From Halorubrum aidingense JCM 13560 (GTDB lineage: Archaea; Halobacteriota; Halobacteria; Halobacteriales; Haloferacaceae), in assembly GCF_000336995.1 (NCBI RefSeq), contig NZ_AOJI01000013.1, forward strand, positions 33,523 to 97,522: 64,000 bases of DNA. The letters run 5' to 3'. Below the pieces are notes generated by a model that searched no databases, had not been told where the DNA came from, and saw only the letters and a list, made by a program, of their open reading frames with translations. Numbering within the stretch: the stretch's first letter is position 1; the number at the start of each line of letters is the position of its first letter. Position numbers and translations under genes: made by a program. This document shows positions 1-7,466 of the stretch, piece by piece.

Positions 1-25
1 CATCAGAGATGTGTATAAGAGACAG
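1..25. other. Sequencing adapter remnant (Tn5/Nextera mosaic end)
   Basis: Positions 7-25 read AGATGTGTATAAGAGACAG, the 19-bp Tn5 mosaic end used in Nextera libraries. It sits at the contig tip and directly abuts haloarchaeal sequence, so it is a library artefact and not biology. Genomic sequence starts near position 26. Confidence 0.95.
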
Positions 26-42
26 CTCGCGGAGGTGGGCGA

Positions 43-1659
43 ATGAGCGACGACGGACCGGGCGCCCGCGAGGTCGCCCACCGGGTGTTCGCCGCGGAGT
101 TCGACGACGCCTCCCTGTCGTACTCCGAGAGCGACGAGGAGCGCGCCCCGAACTACGTCGTCACGCCGACCGGTGCGCGCGTGAACCGGCTGTTCGTCGC
201 CGGCGTGCTCACCGAAGTCGAGCGCGTGAACGACGAGACGCGCCGCGGGCGGGTCGTCGACCCCTCCGGCGCGTTCGTCACCTACGCCGGCCAGTACCAG
301 CCGGAGGCACAGGCGTTCCTCGAACGCGCCGAACCGCCGTCGTTCGTCGCCTTGACCGGCAAGGCGCGCACGTTCGAGCCGGAGGACTCGGACCGGGTGT
401 TCACCTCGGTTCGCCCGGAGAGCCTCAACGACGTTGACGCCGACACCCGCGACCGCTGGGTCGTCTCCGCCGCGGAGGCGACGCTCGATCGGCTCGCGGT
501 CTTCGAGCTGGCGCTCGACTCGGAGCTCCGTGGTGACGACCTCCGCGCGGCGCTGGAAGCCGGCGGTGCACCGGCGGCGCTCTCGGCGGGGATCCCGAAG
601 GCGATCGCCCACTACGGCACCTCGACCGCCTACGTCGAGGCGCTCCGTCAGCTCGCCGTCGACGCGCTGGCGCTCATCGCCGGCGACCGCGACGAGGTTC
701 GCGCTCCAGAGTTCGCCCCCGATGCCGGCGGCGAGGCCGTGATCGGCACGCTCCCCGAGACCGACGTGACGATCGAAGCGTCGTCGCCGATCGCGGACGC
801 GACGGAGCCGACCGTCGACGAGGCCGTCGCGGACGAGCCGGCCGCAGACGGGGCCGATGCTGTCGCGGACGAGGCCGTCGAGAGTGAGACCGCCGAGACC
901 ACCGAGGCCACGGAGACTGCCGAGGCCACGGAGACCGCCGAGGTCGCTGGGGCTGCCGAGACCGCCGAGGCCGCCGAGGCCACCGGCACTACCGAGACCG
1001 ACAGCGACGACGGGACCGACGCCGTCCAGACCGATCCCGAACCCGACCCCGCCGCAGACTCTGTCGAAGAAGAGCCGGCCCCCAGCGCCGGCTCCGCGGA
1101 GTCGACATCGACGAGCACAGCCGAATCTGTCGACCGGGCCGAAAGCACCGAGTCCGAATCTGCCGACGCCGACGGTCTCGGTGACTTCGACGCCGGGGGC
1201 GACGTGGACGAGCCCGCGGTCGACGCCGCGTCGGACGAGATGTACCAGCTCGACGACGAGGAACGCGAAGAGATTGAGTCCGAGTTCGGGACCGACTTCT
1301 CGACCGGCAGCGAGGTCGACGACCCCGGCGAGGCAGACATCGACGTGCCCGAGCCGGAGGAGACGACTGCGGACGCCACGGAGACGGCGATGGCCGGTAC
1401 GGACGCGCAAGACGACGACCCCGCACCCGACGAGGAGGAGGGCGATGACGACGCGTCAGCCGACGTCGACCTCGAAGTCGCAGCCGTCGACGCCATGGCC
1501 GCGCTCGACGACGGCGACGGCGCCGACCGGGAGGCGGTGGTCGACCGCGTCGTCGACGAGCACGGCGTCGCCGCCGAGGCGGTCGAGGACGCCATTCAGG
1601 ACGCGCTGATGAGCGGGAAGTGCTATGAGCCCGGCGACGGTCTGCTCAAGCCGATCTGA
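43..1659 (+). CDS. RPA-associated protein (RPAP, COG3390 family)
   Basis: This is a predicted partner of archaeal replication protein A in single-stranded DNA binding and repair. Residues about 35-115 look like an OB fold, starting around TPTGARVNRLFVAGVLTEVE. The tail, about 475-538, resembles a winged helix and ends GDGLLKPI. Between them lies a roughly 300-residue, very acidic Thr/Glu/Ala/Asp-rich linker, including an ETAEATE-type repeat at residues about 280-320. The ATG at 43 has a good Shine-Dalgarno (GGAGGTG, 31-37). In Haloferax, rpap genes are cotranscribed with rpa genes and the proteins copurify. Here the rpa gene would lie off the left edge. The next gene, a phosphoesterase, overlaps by one base (TGATG), which fits an operon. 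I cannot tell from this sequence whether it is the rpa1- or rpa3-linked paralogue. Confidence 0.85.
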   Translation: MSDDGPGAREVAHRVFAAEFDDASLSYSESDEERAPNYVVTPTGARVNRLFVAGVLTEVERVNDETRRGRVVDPSGAFVTYAGQYQPEAQAFLERAEPPSFVALTGKARTFEPEDSDRVFTSVRPESLNDVDADTRDRWVVSAAEATLDRLAVFELALDSELRGDDLRAALEAGGAPAALSAGIPKAIAHYGTSTAYVEALRQLAVDALALIAGDRDEVRAPEFAPDAGGEAVIGTLPETDVTIEASSPIADATEPTVDEAVADEPAADGADAVADEAVESETAETTEATETAEATETAEVAGAAETAEAAEATGTTETDSDDGTDAVQTDPEPDPAADSVEEEPAPSAGSAESTSTSTAESVDRAESTESESADADGLGDFDAGGDVDEPAVDAASDEMYQLDDEEREEIESEFGTDFSTGSEVDDPGEADIDVPEPEETTADATETAMAGTDAQDDDPAPDEEEGDDDASADVDLEVAAVDAMAALDDGDGADREAVVDRVVDEHGVAAEAVEDAIQDALMSGKCYEPGDGLLKPI

Positions 1660-2444
1660 TGCCGCCGGGCGATCTGGCTACCGTCGAGCCGGTGGTCGGC
1701 GAGCCGGCGGCGGTCGCCGACCTCGGTAGCGAGCGCGCGCTGCTCGTCGCCGACGTCCACGCCGGCATCGAGGTCGGACTGCGCTACGAGCGCGGGATCG
1801 AACTCGACAGCCGCGCGGACGAGCGCCGGGAGCGACTCTGCGAACTCCTCGCGGAGACCGACGCCGACCGGCTCGTCGTCCTCGGCGACCTCGCTCACCG
1901 AATCGGCGCCCCGGAGGGCGACGAGCGGGAGGAACTGGAGGTCCTCATCCGCGCGATCACCGACCGCGTTCCGATGACGCTCGTCGAGGGGAACCACGAC
2001 GCGGGCGTCGCCGACGCCTTCGCCGCCGACGTCGACGTGATCGGCGCAGAGGGCGGGGTGCTCGGGAGCGACGGCGGTGTCGGCGTCCTCCACGGCCACA
2101 CGTGGCCCGCTCCCGATCTGCTCGATGCAGACGCGGTGTGCATGGGTCACGAGCACCCACAGGTCCGACTGGAGGACGCGGTCGGCGGGTCGCGCGTCGA
2201 GCGCGCGTGGCTACGCGGTGAGATCGATCCCGAGGCGTTTGTCGAGGGCGGAAGCGACGGCGGACCTGCATCCACCGACCCGCCCGAGCTCGTCGTCTTC
2301 CCGGCGTTCAACGAGCGGTCCGGCGGGACGTGGGTCAACGTCGACGGGCAGTCGTTTCTCGCGCCGTTCCTCCCCGAAGCGCTGCCGGCCGGCGACGCGT
2401 ACCTGCTGGACGGGACGCGGCTCGGCGATTTCCGGCGGGTCTGA
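1659..2444 (+). CDS. Calcineurin-like metallophosphoesterase, rpa-operon type
   Basis: This 261-residue protein has the full set of metallophosphoesterase motifs in order: DVHAG (about residue 30), GDLAH (about 72), GNHD (about 110), a GHT motif (about 146) and GHEHP (about 163). Together they should hold a dinuclear metal centre for phosphomonoester or phosphodiester hydrolysis. The family is COG1407-like, an archaeal phosphoesterase often placed beside DNA-repair genes. The start codon shares one base with the stop of the RPA-associated gene, so the two are almost certainly translated from one message. The substrate is unknown. A T5 run at 2483-2487 follows the stop and may end the transcript. 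Confidence 0.88.
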   Translation: MPPGDLATVEPVVGEPAAVADLGSERALLVADVHAGIEVGLRYERGIELDSRADERRERLCELLAETDADRLVVLGDLAHRIGAPEGDEREELEVLIRAITDRVPMTLVEGNHDAGVADAFAADVDVIGAEGGVLGSDGGVGVLHGHTWPAPDLLDADAVCMGHEHPQVRLEDAVGGSRVERAWLRGEIDPEAFVEGGSDGGPASTDPPELVVFPAFNERSGGTWVNVDGQSFLAPFLPEALPAGDAYLLDGTRLGDFRRV

Positions 2445-2482
2445 CTGGCCGGGACGGAGCGCGGCTCTCGTCGGCGAGAACG

Positions 2483-2487
2483 TTTTT
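2483..2487 (+). terminator. Candidate T-run terminator of the RPAP/phosphoesterase operon
   Basis: A run of five T residues lies 39 bases after the phosphoesterase stop and 25 bases before the next ATG. In GC-rich DNA like this such a run stands out and is the usual archaeal termination signal. The A/T-rich stretch could equally be the TATA-like element of the next gene. Confidence 0.35.
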
Positions 2488-2511
2488 CGCGTGCACCTCG
2501 AACTGACGGTT

Positions 2512-3060
2512 ATGCTCGTCGACCGACCGCCCACCGAGATCACCGACGAGGGGTGGCACTGGCTCCGCGCGAAAGACGTGACGGGGTTCCCGCGGAACGC
2601 CCGCGACGGGTACTTTCCGAGACACGGCGTGGCTCGCCCCGCGGCGACGACGAGCGCGGACCTCCCGCCGGCCGAGAACGAGAGGATGGCCGATATCGAC
2701 CGGCTCGCGCTCGAAGAGACGTACTTGAGCGGAAAATGGCTCGTCGAGCGTCCGCCCGAGGAGACGGACGGGCTCTGGGAGGACATCGTCGCCGACGTCG
2801 CTGCGGGGCGGTTCTGGGACGCGAAGGTCACGACTCGGGCCGGTTGCGAGGCGTTCGGCGAGTCGGACCACGCGCTGCTGGTGTTCACGCCGAACTACTT
2901 CGAGCGCGGCGACGTCGACCGCGTCCGGCGCCGGCTCGGGGACGCTCACGGCGTGACCGAACGGATACGGTACAAACCCGACGTGTACACGCTCTCGGAA
3001 GCGTACGAGGACCGGCTCGGCGAGTACGGCGCGTCGGACTCAGCGCGGTACCGGGCGTGA
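2512..3060 (+). CDS. DUF1917 (Bles03-like) protein
   Basis: This 182-residue soluble protein is built from motifs such as RPPTEITDEGWHWLRAKD, an EETYLSGKWLVERP segment, and a C-terminal RIRYKPDVYTL stretch. I recognise it as the DUF1917/Bles03 type, which databases sometimes label putative phosphothreonine lyase domain. The fold is shared with eukaryotic proteins and the biochemical role is unproven. The ATG at 2512 is chosen because coding character begins there: the longer open frame upstream reads Ser/Arg-rich out-of-frame sequence of the phosphoesterase gene. It lies 67 bases downstream of the phosphoesterase, and the two could be cotranscribed. Confidence 0.7.
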   Translation: MLVDRPPTEITDEGWHWLRAKDVTGFPRNARDGYFPRHGVARPAATTSADLPPAENERMADIDRLALEETYLSGKWLVERPPEETDGLWEDIVADVAAGRFWDAKVTTRAGCEAFGESDHALLVFTPNYFERGDVDRVRRRLGDAHGVTERIRYKPDVYTLSEAYEDRLGEYGASDSARYRA

Positions 3061-3093
3061 GACGCCGGCGCCGGCGCGGAGGCGGCGTCCGTT

Positions 3094-3549
3094 CTACTGG
3101 ATCGGACGGAAGCGGAACCCGTCCCAGCTCTGACTCTCGGGTTCACGGATCCCGGCGCCAGGCTCGCGAAGCTCGTCGGCGTAGACGGGCTCGACGCGGT
3201 CGCCGATGTCGACGTCGACGGTCTCGCCGGCGCCGTCCTCGCGCTCGGCGATCTGGCCGAGCGCGCGAACGACCGGCCCGTCGTAGTCGTCGCCCATCTC
3301 GAACTCGACGATGGCGAGCGTGTTCGGCTCGCGAACTCCCGGCGGGGTCGCGGTCGAGGTCGTCCACGTGACGACCCGCCCCTCGTACTCGCGGAGGTCG
3401 ACCGTCCCGACGCGATCGGCGCCGTTCGGGCTCACGGTGTGGGGCGGGTACGTGACGGTGCCGTCCGCGTACTCGGCGGCCTCGAAGGTCGGTTCGGCGC
3501 TGTTCTCCTGATCGTCGGCTCCGGTATCGGTCGTCTCGTGTTCGCTCAT
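3094..3549 (-). CDS. OB-fold (DUF35-type) accessory subunit of haloarchaeal beta-ketothiolase
   Basis: A 151-residue protein with an acidic N-terminal tail (MSEHETTDTGADDQ) followed by an OB fold of the DUF35 kind: GTVDLREYEGRVVTWTTSTA, LAIVEFEMGDDYDGPVVRALGQI and IGDRVEPVYADE. No zinc-ribbon cysteines are present. It starts inside the thiolase gene (ATGA overlap, 3546-3549), so the two are translationally coupled. In Haloferax mediterranei the PhaA and BktB ketothiolases each consist of a catalytic alpha subunit and an essential OB-fold beta subunit, and this pair has the same build. The inferred role is the beta subunit, needed for condensation or thiolysis of acyl-CoA. Confidence 0.8.
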   Translation of the reverse strand: MSEHETTDTGADDQENSAEPTFEAAEYADGTVTYPPHTVSPNGADRVGTVDLREYEGRVVTWTTSTATPPGVREPNTLAIVEFEMGDDYDGPVVRALGQIAEREDGAGETVDVDIGDRVEPVYADELREPGAGIREPESQSWDGFRFRPIQ

Positions 3550-4706
3550 TGGCTTCCCTCCAGAATGGCCGTGGTCACGCAGTTCCCGAACCCGCCGACG
3601 TTGCAGGCGAGGCCCGTGTCGGCCTCGACCTGTCGCGGGCCGGCGTCGCCGGTGACCTGCTTGTATATCTCGTACATCTGTGCGACGCCGCTGGCGCCGA
3701 GCGGGTGGCCCTTCGATTTGAGCCCGCCGGAGGTGTTGATCGGGAGTTCGCCGTCGCGGTCGGTGACGCCCTCCTCGACGGCTTTCCACCCCTCGCCCTT
3801 CTCGAAGAAGCCGAGGTCCTCGCTCTGGAGGAACTCGAGGATCGTGAACATGTCGTGAAGCTCCGCGACGTCGACGTCGTCGGGGCCGATCCCGGCCATC
3901 TCGTAGGCGATATCGGAGGAGTCGGCGACGCCGCCCATCGTCGTCGGGTCCGCGCGCTCGTGGACGACGTGCGTGTCGGTCGCGCCACCGATCCCCGACA
4001 CGACGGCGTATTGATCTCGGGGGACGTACTCCTCGGCGACGGATTCGGGGCAGAAGACGAGCGCCGCGGAGCCGTCGGTGATCGGACAGAAATCGTACAG
4101 TCGCAGCGGATCGGCGACGATCGGCGAGTCGAGCACCGTGTCGAGGTCGACTTCCTTCTGAAACTGCGCGTGGGGGTTGTCGACGCCGTTTCTGTGGTTC
4201 TTCACCGCCACCTTCCCGAGGCTCTCGCGGGGCGCGTCGTACTCGTCGAGGTAGAGCCGCGCGGTGAGCCCCGCGAAGGAAGGGAGCGTGACGCCGTGTT
4301 TGTACTCGACCGGGTGCGTGAGCGACGCGATCACGTCGGTCGCCTCCGCGGTCGTCCGGTGGGTCATCTTCTCGCCGCCGACCAACATGGTGAGGTCGCT
4401 CGCGCCGGAGGCGATCGACTGCCAGGCGGCGTACACGCCCGCGCCCCCCGACGAGGAGGTCTGATCGATCCGGGCGGTGTACGCTGGAGTGGCCGCCAAG
4501 TCGTGAGCGAGCGCGTTCGGGACCCCGGTTTGGCCCTCGAACTCGCCGCTGGCCATGTTCGAGACGTACAGGTGATCGAGGTCGTCACCGTCGATCCCGG
4601 CGTCGTCGAGCGCGGCCGCGCCCGCCTCCGCCAACAGCTCTCGTACCCAGGCGTCGCGCTGCCCGAATCGGGTCATCGACGCGCCGATGATCGCTACGCG
4701 TTCCAT
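3546..4706 (-). CDS. Haloarchaeal beta-ketothiolase catalytic subunit (Ser-His-His type)
   Basis: A 386-residue thiolase. The usual nucleophile motif CxSG reads SSSG here (Ser84 in IDQTSSSGG). The two histidines are His284 (ELHDMF) and His334 (GHPLGASG). This Ser-His-His set is the one reported for haloarchaeal PhaA/BktB alpha subunits, in contrast to bacterial Cys-His-Cys. Expected chemistry is acyl-CoA plus acetyl-CoA to 3-ketoacyl-CoA or the reverse, serving polyhydroxyalkanoate synthesis, mevalonate supply or beta-oxidation. The ATG at 4706 (MERVAIIGASMTRFG) is the natural start; the longer upstream reading is low-complexity. The OB-fold partner follows with a 4-base overlap. Haloarchaea carry several paralogues, so the substrate cannot be assigned. 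Confidence 0.87.
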   Translation of the reverse strand: MERVAIIGASMTRFGQRDAWVRELLAEAGAAALDDAGIDGDDLDHLYVSNMASGEFEGQTGVPNALAHDLAATPAYTARIDQTSSSGGAGVYAAWQSIASGASDLTMLVGGEKMTHRTTAEATDVIASLTHPVEYKHGVTLPSFAGLTARLYLDEYDAPRESLGKVAVKNHRNGVDNPHAQFQKEVDLDTVLDSPIVADPLRLYDFCPITDGSAALVFCPESVAEEYVPRDQYAVVSGIGGATDTHVVHERADPTTMGGVADSSDIAYEMAGIGPDDVDVAELHDMFTILEFLQSEDLGFFEKGEGWKAVEEGVTDRDGELPINTSGGLKSKGHPLGASGVAQMYEIYKQVTGDAGPRQVEADTGLACNVGGFGNCVTTAILEGSQ

Positions 4707-4779
4707 ACGCGTCGGTCCACGGCGCCCGCCTAAAACGTACCTCTCTGCAGCGGGGAAAGGTCCCGGCGAAGGTCGTCTC

Positions 4780-7083
4780 TCACTCCGCGCGTCGGCCTGC
4801 GTGACCGGGGTAATCGCGCTCGAAGCGAGAGCCGATCTCGTCGCGATCGAGCCGGATGACGACCGGTCGGCCGTGCGGGCAGGCGTAGGGGTTCTCACAG
4901 GCGTCGAGCCGGTCGAGCAGGTCGACGACCCGCCCCTCCGTCAGCGAGGTGTTGCCGGTCACGGACGGGTAACACGCGAGGTCGGCGAGCAGCTCGTCGA
5001 CGATATCGGTCACCGGCTCGTCGCCCGCGGTGGCGTCGCCGACGAGCGCCGAGAGCACGTCCCGAACGAGGGCCGGGTCGAGCGCGGCGTCGAAGACGGC
5101 GGGGACCGCCTCGACGACGACTGCGCGGTCGCCGGCGCGCTCGACCTGGAAGCCGATCGCGGCGAGGTCGTCGACGAACTCGTCGAACACCGCGGCCTCC
5201 CGCGCCGTCAGTTCCACCCGAACGGGCTCCGCGAGCGCCTGCGCGTCCGCCCCGTCGTCGAAGGCGGCCTGCAGGCGCTCGTAGTTCACCCGCTCGTCCG
5301 CGGCGTGCTGATCGATCAGCACGAGCCCGTCCGGCGCCTCCGCGATGACGTACGTCTCGTGGAGCTGTCCGAGCACCCGCAGCGGCGGGAGCGAGTCGTA
5401 GCTTCGCTCCGCCGCCGTCGTCGACGCGTCGTCCCCGAGGGTCCGCTGAGCCGTCGAGCGCGGTGACCGCGAACCGGTCTGCGCCGGAGGCGGGTCCCGC
5501 CTGTCGTCCGGTCCGGTATCGCTCGCGTCGATGTCGGTTGCATCGGTATTGCTCGCGTCGGCGTCGACCGGAGTCGGGTCGCCTCCCGGGATCGACTTGC
5601 CGACACGGCTCTCATTTGTGCGGTCGGCGACGGTTCCGGTGTCGCGGCTGGCCCCGACGTGGCTGTCACCGTCGCCGGCATCGGTCGCGCCGTCTGCGGG
5701 CTCCGGGTCCGACTGCCAACTCCGGGGGGAGGGTCGGCCGTCGGTCCCGGAGTCGTCACGACCGCCACCGGCCCCACCGATCCCGCCGACGTCGCCCACC
5801 GACCACGCGTCCTCGTCGGTCGGGTTCAACGCCGCGGCGCCGGTCGTCGTTTCAGGCCGGTGTCCGTCGTCCGGGTCGTCCGGGCCGTCGGCGTCGCCCT
5901 CGTCTCGCCCGTCGAGGGCGGCGCGCTCGTGGTCGGTGCCCGCGCCGCCGACGGCCTCCGTCTCCGGGTGCTCCGGACGGACCGCCGTCTCCTCGGGCGC
6001 CGACTGTCCGCGAGGGGCCGTCGAGCGGATCAGGCCGTGGTCGAGCAGCGCCGACTCGACCGCGTCCTCGACGGCCGCGCGCACCGCGGGCTCCTCGTCG
6101 AAGCGGACTTCCAGCTTCCGAGGGTGGACGTTCACGTCGACGTCGCCCGCCGGGACCTCGACGAACAGCACCGCGAAGGGGTAGCGATCGGGCGCGAGCT
6201 GGCCGCCGTAGGCGTCGAGAGTCGCCTCGCGCAGCGCGCTCGCGGTGACGTACCGGTCGTTGACGTAGGTCGCGAGGTATTCGCGAGTCGACCGAGTCGT
6301 CTCGGGATGAGAGACGAGGCCGGTGACGCTCCGGACGGGCGGGTCGGCATGGGTGTCGCCGTCCGGGGTGCCCGAAGCGTCCGGAGCGTCCGGCGTCCAC
6401 GCCACGTCCACCATCGACTCGGCGACTTCGCGGCCGTAGACGGCGAGGACGGCCGATCGGAGGTCGCCGTTCCCCTCGGTCGCGAACGTCTCGCGGCCGT
6501 CGTGTTCCAGCGAGACGGCGACGTCGGGGTTCGCGAGCGCGTAGCCGGTGACCACGGTGTTCACGTGGTCGAACTCGGTGGTCGTCCGCTTGAGGAACTT
6601 CTTGCGCGCGGGCGTGTTGAAAAACAGGTCGTCGACCTCGACGGTCGTTCCCTCCGGACAGCCCGCGGGGCGCACGTCGCCGACGTCGCCGCCCTCGACG
6701 GTGATCTCCGCGCCCGCGTCGGCGCCCGGCGGGCGCGAGCGGACGGTGAGCCGCGAGACCGCGCCGACGGTGTACAGCGCCTCGCCGCGGAAGCCCAACG
6801 TGACGACGCCGCGGTCGAGGTCCTCGATGGCGGAAATCTTCGAGGTCGCGTGTTCAGCGACGGCCGCCTCCAACTGGTCGGCGGGGATACCGACGCCGTC
6901 GTCGCGGACGCGGATCCCCTCGGTGCCGCCGGCCTCGACCGACACCGCGACGCGGCTCGCGCCCGCGTCGAGGCTGTTTTCGATCAGCTCTTTGACGACG
7001 CTCGCCGGGCGCTCGACGACCTCGCCGGCCGCGATACGCTGGACGGTCCGCTCGTCCAATCGCTCGATGTCTGGCGGCTCCAT
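4780..7083 (-). CDS. mutL: DNA mismatch repair protein MutL
   Basis: A 767-residue MutL. The N-terminal GHKL ATPase shows IAAGEVVERPASVVKELIENSLDAG in two parts (residues about 16-41), DDGVGI, and TLGFRGEAL. An acidic, Gly/Asp/Thr-rich linker spans about 360-560 and is longer than in bacterial homologues. The C-terminal dimerisation domain carries DQHAADERVNYE (591-602), which matches the MutL endonuclease motif DQHA(X)2E(X)4E, and CPHGRP near 735. It should therefore be a latent, metal-dependent nicking enzyme, as in MutH-less organisms. No mutS gene lies beside it in this window. Its upstream region holds a structured repeat (7171-7458). Confidence 0.96.
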   Translation of the reverse strand: MEPPDIERLDERTVQRIAAGEVVERPASVVKELIENSLDAGASRVAVSVEAGGTEGIRVRDDGVGIPADQLEAAVAEHATSKISAIEDLDRGVVTLGFRGEALYTVGAVSRLTVRSRPPGADAGAEITVEGGDVGDVRPAGCPEGTTVEVDDLFFNTPARKKFLKRTTTEFDHVNTVVTGYALANPDVAVSLEHDGRETFATEGNGDLRSAVLAVYGREVAESMVDVAWTPDAPDASGTPDGDTHADPPVRSVTGLVSHPETTRSTREYLATYVNDRYVTASALREATLDAYGGQLAPDRYPFAVLFVEVPAGDVDVNVHPRKLEVRFDEEPAVRAAVEDAVESALLDHGLIRSTAPRGQSAPEETAVRPEHPETEAVGGAGTDHERAALDGRDEGDADGPDDPDDGHRPETTTGAAALNPTDEDAWSVGDVGGIGGAGGGRDDSGTDGRPSPRSWQSDPEPADGATDAGDGDSHVGASRDTGTVADRTNESRVGKSIPGGDPTPVDADASNTDATDIDASDTGPDDRRDPPPAQTGSRSPRSTAQRTLGDDASTTAAERSYDSLPPLRVLGQLHETYVIAEAPDGLVLIDQHAADERVNYERLQAAFDDGADAQALAEPVRVELTAREAAVFDEFVDDLAAIGFQVERAGDRAVVVEAVPAVFDAALDPALVRDVLSALVGDATAGDEPVTDIVDELLADLACYPSVTGNTSLTEGRVVDLLDRLDACENPYACPHGRPVVIRLDRDEIGSRFERDYPGHAGRRAE

Positions 7084-7170
7084 TCGTATCCCTCGTCGGG
7101 CGAGCGCGCACTTGAACCCGTTGTCGCCGAGGACGACGCGAGACCGATGGCGTGTCGGGAGGCGATCAGG

Positions 7171-7458
7171 TATAAATCAACCTGCGGTGGCGCGCTCCTC
7201 GATCGCCGCCGCGAAGCGGCGGCGGCGAGAGCGCGAGGGACGCAGCGGTCGGTTATAACCGACCGCTGCGAGGCTGGGGAGGCGTGAGGCTGCGGTGCGG
7301 AGGGTGGGACTCGAAGATCACTGCGGGCGTGCGCCGATCTCGCGGCGAGCGTGCGCCGATCTCGTGGCACCGAGGCGCTTCGCGTCTCTGGCCACCGGCG
7401 GCTTCGCCGCCGGCGACTGGGGATTCGGGGTGTGCACCGACGGTCTATCACTTATAAA
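7171..7458 (+). repeat. Structured intergenic repeat, copy A
   Basis: This fills nearly all of the 383-bp gap between mutL and the ABC ATPase gene. In element orientation it reads: TATAAAT (7171-7177); head GCGGTGGCGCGCTCC (7184-7198); a 9-bp hairpin with GAA loop (7204-7224); GAGCGCGAGGGACGC; a perfect 30-bp palindrome (7241-7270) with TTATAA at its centre; the family core (7269-7289); two tandem copies of GCGTGCGCCGATCTCG (about 7328-7365); GCGCTTCGCG; the hairpin GCCGGCGGC/GCCGCCGGC type near 7395-7413; and a closing TTATAAAT. The same order of parts recurs at 39733-39987. Nothing in it looks protein-coding. Confidence 0.8.
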
Positions 7459-7466
7459 TAACCGTC

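Noticed and set aside
648-1595. Long minus-strand ORF of 315 codons opposite the RPA-associated gene
   Set aside because: It is Ser/Ala-rich, the antisense shadow of an acidic low-complexity gene, and has no family features. Many similar long open frames in this GC-rich window are shadows too.
7241-7270. 30-bp palindrome as a simple transcription terminator
   Set aside because: No T-run follows, TTATAA sits at its centre, and the same position holds a different hairpin in copy D, so it is better read as part of the repeat element.
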